DNA of 64,000 nucleotides from the NCBI GenBank assembly GCA_025738555.1, contig JAOVFP010000001.1:1674001-1738000 (forward strand), in the 5' to 3' direction. Below the pieces are notes generated by a model that had not been told where the DNA came from, made no database searches, and saw only the letters and a program-made list of their open reading frames with translations. The first letter of the stretch is position 1. Each line of letters begins with the position of its first letter. Source of the stretch: Cyathus striatus (taxonomy: Eukaryota; Basidiomycota; Agaricomycetes; Agaricales; Nidulariaceae). The translations under genes and the position numbers were made by a program. Shown here one piece after another: positions 25,893 to 36,613 of this stretch.

Positions 25893-27026
25893 AATATATG
25901 TAATTTCACTCACACCACGTACACTCACTAAGAAAGTGCTCAGTGGGTAAGACTCAGATGCAAGAAGCTTCCAGGTGAAGTAAGGAGATGAGAAGTTGTC
26001 AAAGACCAACATTCAAGAAGGAATGCAAACTTAGCAAACACTTGATGCACGTTTTGATGTGTGTTCCTTAATCTCGGACTTAGCATGGGCTTATGACTTC
26101 ATGCTTGTCATTGCACTTAGAATCTCAATTGCTCACACAAATACTAAAGCATGATGCTAGCTGGTATTTCTCAGGGCACAGGAGACTGCCCTCATACTAC
26201 TCTACTCTACCTATTAAATATCATACAGAACTATGGCTAGAGAAACTATATAGTTGATACAAATACAGTAATTTACATATTAGCTAAGTGGTAAGGTAGA
26301 CATTTAGACTGAATACATGCATCTGGGATGGACCAGAGTAGATCACAGATAGACAAATATATGAGTGCCAAGAATGCATCCATATGGGAAGATAGCGAAG
26401 GACAATAACTTGTCCTGCAGGAAGAACACTCCATATGGAGGCATGATGCCACATGCTTTGATATGTGGAAATGGGAACTGCTGAATCAGCCTGCTGAGAA
26501 TGCCAGGTCTCAGGCCTGGCCAGGCACTTATGGTGTGCTGATGCACAGCACTGGTACAGCGTGGTTAGATAGCAGCATTTGCTGTGAGTCTAAGTCCTCA
26601 TGCCTTTTCCTATGATGTAATAACATATGACTTCAATATCCTATTATTAGAATAGATGTGTGCTTAGCTTGATCTCCGGCCTTACTGGTAATTATTTCCC
26701 ACTGATGTCGAGAATAAGCTCTGACCTTGGTGTTTCTATTCTTAGATGCTTTCCTACTTAGGCTAGTTATGTCCCTTATTAGCACAAATCATTTCCATGC
26801 TAGCTAACAGTCCAGGACCTCTACCTTAGCTACTAATTACAATCCAGATATATTATACTGTTTGTAAGTAGTGTGTAGAATATAGAAATAATGTTTTTAT
26901 AGTAGGTAGAAGTATGCTAGGTGTATTATCCCCCCATACAATTTTAAGGCTGCCAGTAAGCACAAATTCAGTGCAATAGGGCAGGGTGAGATGGTAATTG
27001 ACATACCAAATGGTATCAATACATAA
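25893..27026. other. No recognised gene
   Basis: AT-rich, CpG-poor sequence. The only notable feature is a CCCCCC run near 26932; on the minus strand a TATAAAA word follows it about 40 bases further. This could mark the polypurine tract and 3' LTR of the minus-strand Ty3 element, but I could not confirm LTR ends. The open frame 26343-26546 (minus) has no motif. Confidence 0.3.
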
Positions 27027-30000
27027 GTGTTAGCAAACCATTTTCATATTAACTCCTGGCTATATGATCATGTGTTCTTATAAGCATGGAGTTTTATGAT
27101 CACCTCTAAATTATATAGTGTTCTATACTATTAGTGATTGTAATAGTGATCATAAATGATCATTTAGGGATATAGGTGGTGTATTGGGGTGAATACTAGT
27201 ACTGATGGGTTTCTATGGACTATTACTTGTTCTAATAGATTTGTAAATGATCATAAGTGATCATTAGATGGTGCAGGTGGCATAATGGGTTATTAGTGGT
27301 ACTAATGGATTCATAAGTGATCATAAGTGATCATAAGGTGATCTAGGTGGTGTAATGGGTTATTAGAGATACTAATAGATTCATAAGTGATCATAAGTGA
27401 TCATTAGGTGATCTAGGTGGTGTAATGGGTTAATAGTGATATTAATAGATTTGTAAGTGATCATATGTGATCATTAGGTGATCTAGGTGGTGTAATGGAT
27501 TATTAGTGGTACTAATGGATTTGTAAGTGATCATAAGTGATCATATATGTCACACATGTCACATTTGTTATGGATGTCACATGTGTCACATATATCGCAT
27601 TTGTCACACTTTCACAGATGTCACACTTTAACATATGTCACATTTGTTATGGATGTCACATGTGTCACAATTTCACAGATGTCACATTTTAACATATGTC
27701 ACATTTGTTATGGATGTCACATGTGTCACACTTTCACATATGTTACACATTCACAAATGTCACACTTTTACAGATGTCACAGGTGTCAAATGTTCACATA
27801 TGTTACATATATTACACTTGTTACACTTGTCATATTTGCTTTGTATGACACTCCTGTCATGTAGTCACATATGTCACACCATATCTATTACAACCATCAT
27901 ACTCATCACATGTCATACATTTCTTATGTATCAATATTACACCTGTTACATTCTGTCACACATATCACACTTCATTCTCATAACACCCTTGTGTCATATC
28001 CCGTATCGCCTACCTCTGGACCCCTATGCTCTTACTCCGCTTTTCCCTTTGTTTACTCCGGACTTTGATTACGTTCTTAATATTACATATTGATTACTGT
28101 ACATAGATTACTCTTGTTTCCTTTCTTCCGTTCTACTGAGCTATCCCCTCAGTAATGTAGTATACATCTCGTAGTGAGTCACTTATCATTCTTAAGTGCG
28201 CCACTATCAGTTTTACTTTACACCGCCATACACGCTCACTTCTCCGACGCGTTTTATTATGTTTAATTAGTTAGTCTTCATTCTACGTATGCCTACCCTG
28301 ACCGTACTTCTCCGCTGGCCTTAGCCAGCGGCCTTTACTTACTCCGAGTCTCCAGTATTTAAGTAGCATTCGATTTGTACTTAGTCTTCAGTTTCGTATT
28401 GAACTACGTCCTCACCCTTTCGTCTGACTTGAGTTACACCTCTCGTCTTCCGTCTCTTGTCTTCTCCGAAGGGCTTGCCCTTACTCCGAAATCCAGGACC
28501 AGGAATCCCAGGGGCGCAGCACATAAGCTGAAGCCGAAGTCCTACCCCCTGAGTTATCGTCCTCCGCCTTCGTCTATTACTCACCCCTCATTTCTCTGCA
28601 GTCACCCTCTCGTACTCCGCCGCCAAGTCAGGCTAGGGGCACGGTCGTGACACCTTGGTAAAAAGCAAAATTGGATATATCTCACACAGAGTCAAATGTA
28701 AGTCAAGTATAAGGACCAAAAGTGAAACATGGTTGAACAATAGTGGCACCTAACATGTGGTTACATTTGACTCTGTGTGACATTAACCAATTTTGAATTT
28801 TACCAAGTATTATCTTGATTTGTCAAGGTGCTCTCCTTGTCAAAAAGTAAAATTACACCACAGTCAGACTCTCCTACCATTCTTGAAACCCTTGACAGCT
28901 TTTTGTCTCTACCAGCCTATAATTCTCTCAACATTGCATTGCAACCATCTGCTGCAACACATATCATACATGTCACATGAAAAGGTTACATAAAAAGTGC
29001 TCACCTAGTGATTCATGTGCATTACAAATTATATGACAAAGACACTTGACTACTTTAAGAGAATCATATATCTCCCACTATTTACCTGTGTTTGGTTGAA
29101 TTCAACATTCATAGCACTAGGCAAAAATCACATTGTATCAATACTACTTTCTGGCAATCACAATGTTATGTTTTAATTAGTCTATCAGATTCTAATTTTG
29201 TCTAACCAACCTTAAGCATGTTCAGTAACCTGGTCTGGTTATGTTGCCTTATCTATATCTTCCATTCAGTTATTGCTTCTATTATCACATCACTTATATT
29301 TTTGTCACACTTTCCATTAGCCAATCAGATGTTTATTTCTTGACTGATCATTGGGGTATATGATTTCTTGTGTCCCTCTTAGCAGTATTCACTACTGTTC
29401 AATCTTCATTGTTACAGAATTGTACAGTATTACAAATGAGAGATGTGTGACCTGTGAATAAAATGTGAATAAATGTGATGTATTGGGATATGTGACATGT
29501 ATGATGTATGTGTTCAATTAGCAAGATTGACAGCCTTGACTGGGTTATGGGGGTGTATAATATTGGAGCACTCCTGTTATAGTGACAAGCCTGGTAGTGA
29601 ACAAAGTGTGACAGATGTAAGAATCTAACAGGTGTAATATTGACATATAAGAGATGTATGACATGCAATAAGTATAATGGTTGTAACAGGTGTGGTGTAA
29701 CATGAATTTGGAAATGTGATATATGTGACTTGATAATAGGAGTGTCATACAAGTAAATGTGATGGGGGTGACATATGTAAGAGTGTGACAAATGTGACAA
29801 GTGTAGCATATGTAATAGTATGACATAGTGTTATATAGTGTGACAAGTGTAATATATATGCAACATATGTAAAAGTATGACATTGTGTGACACCTGTGAC
29901 ATCTGTGAAAGTGTGACAAATACGATATATGTGATACATGTGACATCCATAACAAATGTGACATGTGTGACATACATAATGCATGTGACATATATGATCA

Positions 30001-30580
30001 CTTATGATCACTTACAAATCCATTAGTACCACTAATAATCCATTACACCACCTAGATCACCTAATGATCACATATGATCACTTACAAATCTATTAATATC
30101 ACTATTAACCCATTACACCACCTAGATCACCTAATGATCACTTATGATTACTTATGAATCCATTAGTACCACTAATAATCCATTATGCCACCTAGATCAC
30201 CTAATGATCACATATGATCACTTATGAATCTATTAGTATCTCTAATAACCCATTACACCACCTAGATCACCTAATGATCACTTATGATCACTTATGAATC
30301 CATTAGTACCACTAATAACCTATTATGCCACCTGCACCATCTAATGATCACTTATGATCATTTACAAATCTATTAGAACAAGTAATAGTCCATAGAAACC
30401 CATCAGTACTAGTATTCACCCCAATACACCACCTATATCCCTAAATGATCATTTATGATCACTATTACAATCACTAATAGTATAGAACACTATATAATTT
30501 AGAGGTGATCATAAAACTCCATGCTTATAAGAACACATGATCATATAGCCAGGAGTTAATATGAAAATATTTGCTGACAC
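27027..30580. mobile_element. Large foldback element A (TGATCA subterminal type)
   Basis: The ends GTGTTAGCAAA and TTTGCTGACAC are inverted repeats, and the arms pair over about 950 bp (27027-27985 with 29570-30580). Each arm has an outer zone of repeated TGATCATAAGTGATCATTAGG words and an inner zone of TGTGACA/TGTCACA words. The unpaired centre carries a younger solo LTR (27992-28652). There is no transposase. It lies just after the RNase H region of the Ty3 element. No target duplication was recognised. Confidence 0.75.
27992..28652 (+). mobile_element. Solo LTR (661 bp) nested in foldback element A
   Basis: Starts TGTCATATCCCG and ends CGGTCGTGACA, with TGTCA/TGACA inverted tips, flanked by the exact 5-bp repeat CCTTG (27987-27991 and 28653-28657). 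It is GC- and CpG-rich, in sharp contrast to the AT-rich element around it, so it arrived late. The frame 28375-28650 is LTR sequence, not a gene. A decayed relative sits at 23190-23285. Confidence 0.85.
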
Positions 30581-31675
30581 CACTCTCAAAGTAGCGCAAT
30601 AGGCAATCTGCCACTTTATTGTATTTGCCTTTGACATAGGTGATGTTGAATGAGAATTGTGACATATAGTCCATCCATTGCTGTTGTCAGTTCAATAAGT
30701 GTCCTTGGGTCTTAAAGAACTCCAGTGCTTTGTAGTCTGTGATTATGTGGATTTTATATCCAATGAGTTTATCCTCCCATTTTTGCATGGATTTGCTTGA
30801 TCATGTTGAAACATTGTTGGTGAGTGGGTTGCCACATGAATGGGGCTCTGTTCTGGGTAATGGCCAGCAAAGGGCTGGTGTAGGCAGAGATATTGGGTAG
30901 GAAGTGCCCAATATAGTTGACCAGTTTGACAAAGCATTGTATGTCTTTGTAATTGCAGGGTGTGCACCAATTGCAGATTCTGCTTAACTTGTCAGAGTGA
31001 GGGTGTATTCCCTCATTGTCGATGAGGTGTCCTAGGCATTCTACTTGTTCTGTGTATAGTTTGCACTTTGCCCATTTGAGCAGTACTTTACCCTCCCCCC
31101 CCAATTTCCAGACGGACTCCGGACGGACAAGAAAATGTCCGGAATTTCCAGGTGGACTCCATATGAAAACCAGATTTTCCAGATGGAATCCACATGGAAT
31201 ACAGATTTTCCGGATGGACATGATAATTTCCAAACAAAGTCCACATTGAGTCCATGTTAAAGAACATTTTTTCTGGGTGGAATCCAGGTGGAATGAGAAA
31301 TTTTCCAATTGATGGAAATGAAATATAACTTTGTTTTCCCATAGTCACATAGTATTACAGTATTACAATATCAAGTGTCTTACAGTATTGCAATCATCAC
31401 AGTTATTTTCACATGGTATTACACTTGTCACACTTTTTGCAGTGTCACAGTATTGGAGTTGTTACAGTTACACATGTGTCAGTATCACACATGGTCATAA
31501 TGAAGCAAATATCACATTCACATTGTCATAGTCATCAGGGTCATCTTCATTATCACACTTGTCACATAGTGTCACAGCTGTCAACATCTGTAATATTGTG
31601 ACACTACAAATAGTGTGACAAACGTGACAAGTGTGACATTATGTAAAAGATACTGTGACACTATGTGAAAAGTGT

Positions 31676-32140
31676 GATACCATGCATTGAGTGTGACATG
31701 ATGCGAAAAGTGTGACACAACATGAAAAGTGTGACACAACGCGAAAAGTGTGACACAACACGAAAAGTGTGACACAACACGAAAAGTGTGACACAACATG
31801 AAAGTGTGACACCATGCGAAAAGTGTGACACCATGCGAAAAGTGTGACACCATGCGAAAAGTGTGACACCATGCGAAAAGTGTGACACAATGTGAAAAGT
31901 GTGACACAATGTGAAAAGTGTGACACAATGTGAAAAGTGTGACACAATGTGAAAAGTGTGACACAATGTGAAAAGTGTGACACAATGTGAAAAGTGTGAC
32001 ACAATGTGAAAAGTGTGACACAATGTGAAAAGTGTGACACAATGTGAAAAGTGTGACACAATGTGAAAAGTGTGACACAATGTGAAAAGTGTGACACAAT
32101 GTGAAAAGTGTGACACAATGTGAAAAGTGTGACACAATGT
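31676..32140. repeat. 19-bp tandem array inside element B
   Basis: About 24 head-to-tail copies of GTGTGACACAATGTGAAAA. The left copies read ACACGAAAA, ACATGAAAA or ATGCGAAAA where the right copies read ATGTGAAAA, so variation concentrates at CG/TG positions. The long His/Ser/Cys-rich open frames over it (31581-32369 minus) are translations of the array. Confidence 0.9.
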
Positions 32141-32399
32141 GTTGAGCATAACACTGTGTGTTGAGTGTGATACTGTGTGTTGAGTGTGACACCATGTGTT
32201 GAGCATGACACATGGTTGTCACATGTGTTGAGCACTGCACCATGTGTTGAGTGTAACACTGTGATTGAGCATACATGGTGTCATGCTCACACACCATGTG
32301 ACACACTTCAATACACAGTGTTGAGTGTGACACCTGTGTCACACATGTTGCATAGTATTGCAGTATCACAATATTATGTGTCTCACAGTCTTGCAGTTA

Positions 32400-32910
32400 T
32401 CACAACTACTTTTCACATTGTGTCACACTTTTCACATGGTGTCACACTTAATGCACAGTGTCACACTTAGTGCATAGTGTCACACTCAATGTGTAGTATC
32501 ACACTTAATGCACAGTGTCACACTTAATACATAGTGTCACACTCAATGTGTAGTGTCACATTCAATGCATTATGTCACACTCAACACACAGTGTCACACT
32601 CAACACACTGTGTCATGCTCAATACATGGTGTCACACTTAACACACAGTGTCACACTTAATGCATAGTGTCACATTCAATGCATCATGTCACACTCAACA
32701 CATGGTGTCACACTTAACACACAGTGTCACACTTAACACACAGTATCACACTTAATGCAGTGTCACATTCAATGCATCATGTCACACTCAATGCTTAGTG
32801 TCACACTCAATGCATCATGTCACACTCAACACAAGGTGTCACACTCAATGCATCATGTCACACTCAGCACATAGTGACATGCTCAGCACACAGTGTCACA
32901 CTTGACATAG
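32400..32910. repeat. Second tandem array inside element B (opposite strand)
   Basis: Degenerate units of about 19-20 bp with core TGTCACACTyAAyrCAyrG. They carry the same nonamer as the 31.7-32.1 kb array but reversed, so the element folds back on itself. Confidence 0.8.
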
Positions 32911-34439
32911 TTATAGAAGTTGTGGACTGTACAGCATGTGCCCATGCACAAGCTAGCCATAGTGTAACAGTTATGCACACTATCCACTATCATGTGAATG
33001 GGTATTATGTAATCATCACAACAATATTGGTTCAAACTATGCAACTATGCCATGCTCTACTAATTTATTTATGATACAAGTAATATAAGTAATAAACTAC
33101 TAATTAATACAAGCTACCTGGAATTCATATGGATTCCAGGTGGAGTCCAGTATAGCAAATTCCTTCGGAATTCCAGCTGAAAGGTGGAATTTGGCCAATA
33201 ATCTGGATTCCATATGGAATTCATCTGGAAAGCACCCAGACTGGAAAACTAAAATTTGGCTGGTGTCTCTGCCAAAACAAGTCCACCTGGAGTTCAGATG
33301 GAGTCCGTGGAATGGCCGGAAATTCCGGGGAGTCTGCGGATTCCGTCTGGACTCTGAAAGGAATTTAGGGGGGAGTGTAAAGACCTCCATTTGAGGAATA
33401 GTTCATTTGCCTGTAATCAATCGAAAACCAGTTTGAGGTGGGCCTCATGGTTCTCTATCATATTCAAGAATACAAATATATTGTCAATGTATATATGGAT
33501 GAATCATTCTATGATGTCGCGGAATATGGCTGTCATTAGTCTCTGGAATGTGGTGGGTGTGTTGCAGTCTCCTTGCTGCATTATGTGGCTGACATAAGTT
33601 CCGCAGATCGTTGCGAATGTGGTTTTCAACATGTCCTCTGGTCATACATGTATTTGTTCATATGTGTCGGCGAGGTCTATTTTGGACCAGTAGTGGTTTT
33701 GCTACATCTTTCTGTATCATGTCCTGGTTTGGCAAAGGGGTGATGTCCTTTATTGTGTTGTCATTTCATTGTCGGGTGTCTATTACAGTTTGAAGGCATT
33801 GGTCCTTCTTGGCCAGGCATAGTAGTGGGGCAGCTTGTGTAACTGACCTTGGTTCCCACCAGCCCACATTTTGGTACTTGTTTAGTTTCTTGTGAAACTC
33901 TTCCCATAGTGAGTTGGGGCACCTAGGCATGTGGTATGTGTAGCATTTGCTACTGTTGATGAGGTTGATCTTGTGATTTACCTCTCAGAATGGTGGTAGT
34001 TTATTAGGTGTTCCATTCAGTAGGTCATTATTGTTCTCCAGCCAGTGCTGTCTGAGGGTGGGAATATTGTCTGGGGTGTACTGGTCTTCTCTCCATTTTC
34101 CTTTGTCTATTTTTGGGGTTCTTCAGATGCTGGTGGGAGCATATTGCTCCTGTAATGCCCAGATCAATTGTTTGTAGTCCGGTTCACTGTTTGGGTTAAG
34201 TTGGTAGACATTCTCATTGCCTTGCTTGGGTGGTGAGAACTGTCTAGCTTCTGATATTTCATGCAATTGGGGTGACCTGTATAGAGCACTTTTAATGGTG
34301 TTCTTGGTACCCCCCATTTGGTACATGTCAGCTATCATGCAGTTCCATTCCAGTGGCATCTGGGAGTCATATGTCCATGTCTCTGGTGTTCCACATTGCA
34401 GGTTGTCATAGCATGGGTAGGTTTCTGCAGGATCTGGTA

Positions 34440-36303
34440 TTAATTTTATTAGTCTTGATGGGCTTTCAATTACTGCATTAACAGAAGAAGCATTTGCAAG
34501 GTTGGGTGAAAATGGAAAAATATGTGCATCATATGATCACAGCTGCTTAGAGTGTACACAGCCTTATAGAGAAACTCAAGACTCACTACCAGATGAGAGT
34601 GCAACAGTTAAAATGGTAGTAATTGATAGGATTGTTATGGGACCACATATAATGCACAACTAAAACTAAAAAATATTATACTAATACATATTTTAAGCAC
34701 TGTGCATATGACAATTGTTCCAATACACTTGTAAACCATAGAGGAGGTGTATTTTGTGATGTTCACAACCAAGAATTTGGAGCAAGATGCCATGTTCATG
34801 ACTGTCAAAGTCAAAAGATAGATAATACACAAGCTTGCAATGAACACCAGGAAATATGGCATAAATATAATTTAGAACATAGTTCAGATTATTTAAATAG
34901 TGCACAAAGAATACTTCACAAACCAGCTGAAAATTCACCTTGGAATAAAAACTGAGGAAGACATGTTCAGCAGCCTCATGGTGAGTCAGATATCAATATT
35001 TCAAAGAAATCTCATTATTTTAGTACCTCTCGCTATTATTGTGTAGAAACAATATGTCACTGTGTACATGCCTTGATATTTCAATGTGAAATAGCTTTGA
35101 AATGTCATGGAAATATTCTTTTTATTACATCATTATTTTGCTTTGTAATACTCATACAATTCACACATAATATTTCTCACATATTTGAAAGTCACAATAA
35201 CAAAGAAATATTGAAACCTGGATCCCTATTTTCTTTCAAATCCTTTATTCAATATTTCAGAGGTTTTTCATGTATGAAATAACAAAGAAATATATATTTG
35301 TCACACTAAGATCTTGCTAAGATCTCTTAGATAAGAATCTTGTGACAAATGTATGTCACACACATGAGACAATGGTAAACAAAGCTCATTGTGACTACTC
35401 AGTGTAACAAATAAATATTTCTTTGTTATTTCATACATGAAAAACCTTTGAAATATTGAATAATTGAAAGAAAATAGGGATTCAGGTTTCAATATTTCTT
35501 TGTTATTGTGACTTTCAAATATGTGAGAAATATTATATGTGAATTGTATGAGTATTACAAAGCAAAATAATGATGTAATAAAAAGAATATTTCCATGATA
35601 TTTCAAAGCTATTTCACATTGAAATATTGAGGTGTGCACACAGTGTGTGCTCCATGTGGTGCTGTAATTGCATGGACAAAGCTTGTGAAGTCTGAGTCAA
35701 CAACCAATATACTTAAGTTCTTAGAAGATGTTTTTCCTGATGAAGAATTAAGACCAGATTACATATGTATTGATAAGGCATGTAAACTTCTTCAAACAGC
35801 AGTTGCAAATGGAAGTTGGGTAGATTGGTTTAAAAGTAGCTGCTTTGTAGTAGATGGCTATCACTATACAAATCACTGCTCAGATGATTACCTTTGTAGA
35901 AAGTGGTGTAATCCAGCACCACAAGATGGTTCTTCACCAAATCTTGTTTATATTGCACAAGATAGAAATGGTGAAAGATATCACAAATGAGCATTCAATA
36001 CACAAGCCTGTGAACAACTAAATTCATGGCTTGGTGGGTTTGAATCTATTATGAAATGTATGACTCCAAGCAACTCTAATTGGTTCATACATTCTATGAT
36101 CTTTTATCATACTCAACATGTAATAAAATGGCAGAACAGCCAAAACTTTAGTATTATTAGTGAAGATTTTGAACATGATGATGGTCTGTTGTAGAAGCAT
36201 TGGAAGATGTGGTAGAAGAGGCATCAGAAATAATAGGTGTGGGAAATATGGTAGAAGATGTGTCAGAAAATGTGGTACAGAGATATCTGATAGGAGAAAA
36301 ATA
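34440..36303 (+). pseudogene. CxC5/CxC6-like cysteine-cluster protein associated with KDZ transposons
   Basis: The plus strand reads CASYDHSCLECTQPYRETQD and VVIDRIVMGP. After a probable intron (about 34651-34698, donor worn) it continues HCAYDNCSNTLVNHRGGVFC, EFGARCHVHDCQSQKI, TQACNEHQEIWHKY. This Cys/His spacing is that of the CxC6-type cluster found beside KDZ transposases in Agaricomycetes. After the MITE at 35058-35645 the frame resumes with ICAPCGAVIAW, YICIDKACKLLQT, DYLCRKWCNPAP and AFNTQACEQLNSWLGGF. An acidic tail ends at 36303 after a frameshift near 36190. TGA stops at about 34954 and 35988 inactivate it; the second stands where I expect arginine. Its role in transposition is unknown. 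Confidence 0.65.
35058..35645. mobile_element. CACTA-like MITE (588 bp) inside the cysteine-cluster pseudogene
   Basis: The ends CACTGTGTACA and TGCACACAGTG are inverted repeats. The arms (35058-35320 and about 35400-35645) are nearly identical for about 240 bp, so the element is young relative to its host. The 3-bp repeat TGT (35055-35057 and 35646-35648) flanks it. Removing element and one repeat joins VETI to CAPCGAV in frame. CACT ends with a 3-bp duplication fit the CACTA/EnSpm superfamily. No coding capacity; the frames 35073-35282 and 35301-35639 are the two arms. Confidence 0.85.
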
Positions 36304-36613
36304 GGTGTGGGAAAATATTGTAGAAGAAGCATAGGAAGATGTGGTAGGGAGATAGTATGCTATCAATACTGAAGAGTGAGGGAAAATGTAGTAAAGAATA
36401 GTAGTGGTAACATGAAATATAATTGATTTGTAAGATGTAGTAGTGAGATAGTATGTTATCAATAGGTGTGGGAAAATATCAATCTCCATTTCTTGCTGTG
36501 AAGTTCACCTGGAGTCTACCTGGAGTCCACCTGGAGTCTTAAACAGAACTTACTTTAAAAAATACAAAGTCCATCAGGACTCCACCAGGACTCCTTATAT
36601 TCCAGCAGGATGT
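36304..36613. repeat. Short degenerate repeats and a CCACCTGGAGTC palindrome block
   Basis: 36304-36470 partly repeats the GA-rich end of the cysteine-cluster pseudogene. 36507-36613 contains three CACCTGGAGTC words followed by inverted copies (GACTCCACCAGG), like the subterminal zones of element B, so it may be the stump of another such element. Confidence 0.4.

Larger units (their letters stand above)
31081..33386. mobile_element. Mutator-like non-autonomous element B (2.3 kb)
   Basis: It is flanked by an exact 9-bp repeat CCATTTGAG (31072-31080 and 33387-33395), and removing it rejoins the reverse transcriptase frame. The left end is CAGTACTTTACCCTCCCCCC; the right end, read inward, is AGGTCTTTACACTCCCCCC. 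Behind the ends lie zones of palindromic GGANTCCANNTGGANTCC words (31100-31320 and 33115-33360). The inner 1.7 kb is a tandem array of GTGTGACAC-type units. No transposase. The 9-bp duplication and long inverted ends suggest the Mutator superfamily. Confidence 0.85.
30581..34435 (-). pseudogene. Decayed Ty3-type retrotransposon pol (RT-RNase H), split by an element
   Basis: On the minus strand a pre-RT region (34430-34000) leads into a reverse transcriptase: VGWWEPRSVTQAAPLLC (about 33870), a DITPLPNQDM segment, ATICGTYVSHIMQQGDCNTP and FIHIYIDNIFVF at 33480-33530. There the YxDD box has become YIDN, so the enzyme is dead. The frame then breaks at 33387 for the 2.3-kb element and resumes at 31080 (VECLGHLIDNEGIHP, LVNYIGHFLPNISAYTSPLL). 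The RNase H region follows (KALEFFKTQ, FSFNITYVKGKYNKVADCL) and ends at 30590, where foldback element A begins. About seven in-frame TGA stops replace expected arginines. Integrase and clear LTRs are missing. Confidence 0.85.

Noticed and set aside
27547..28093. Open frames rich in 'MSH..CHT' at 27547-28093, and similar ones at 29399-30011, 36934-37768 and 40138-40578
   Set aside because: Same cause: TGTCACA-type arrays inside foldback elements. The repeated Ser-His-Met pattern follows the DNA word, not a protein family.
31581..32369. Long His/Ser/Cys/Thr-rich open frames (up to 262 codons)
   Set aside because: They are translations of a 19-bp tandem array whose unit lacks stops in these frames; three overlapping frames are open at once.
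35073..35639. Two matching short proteins (69 and 112 codons) as a gene pair
   Set aside because: They are the two arms of the CACTA-like MITE read in opposite directions.
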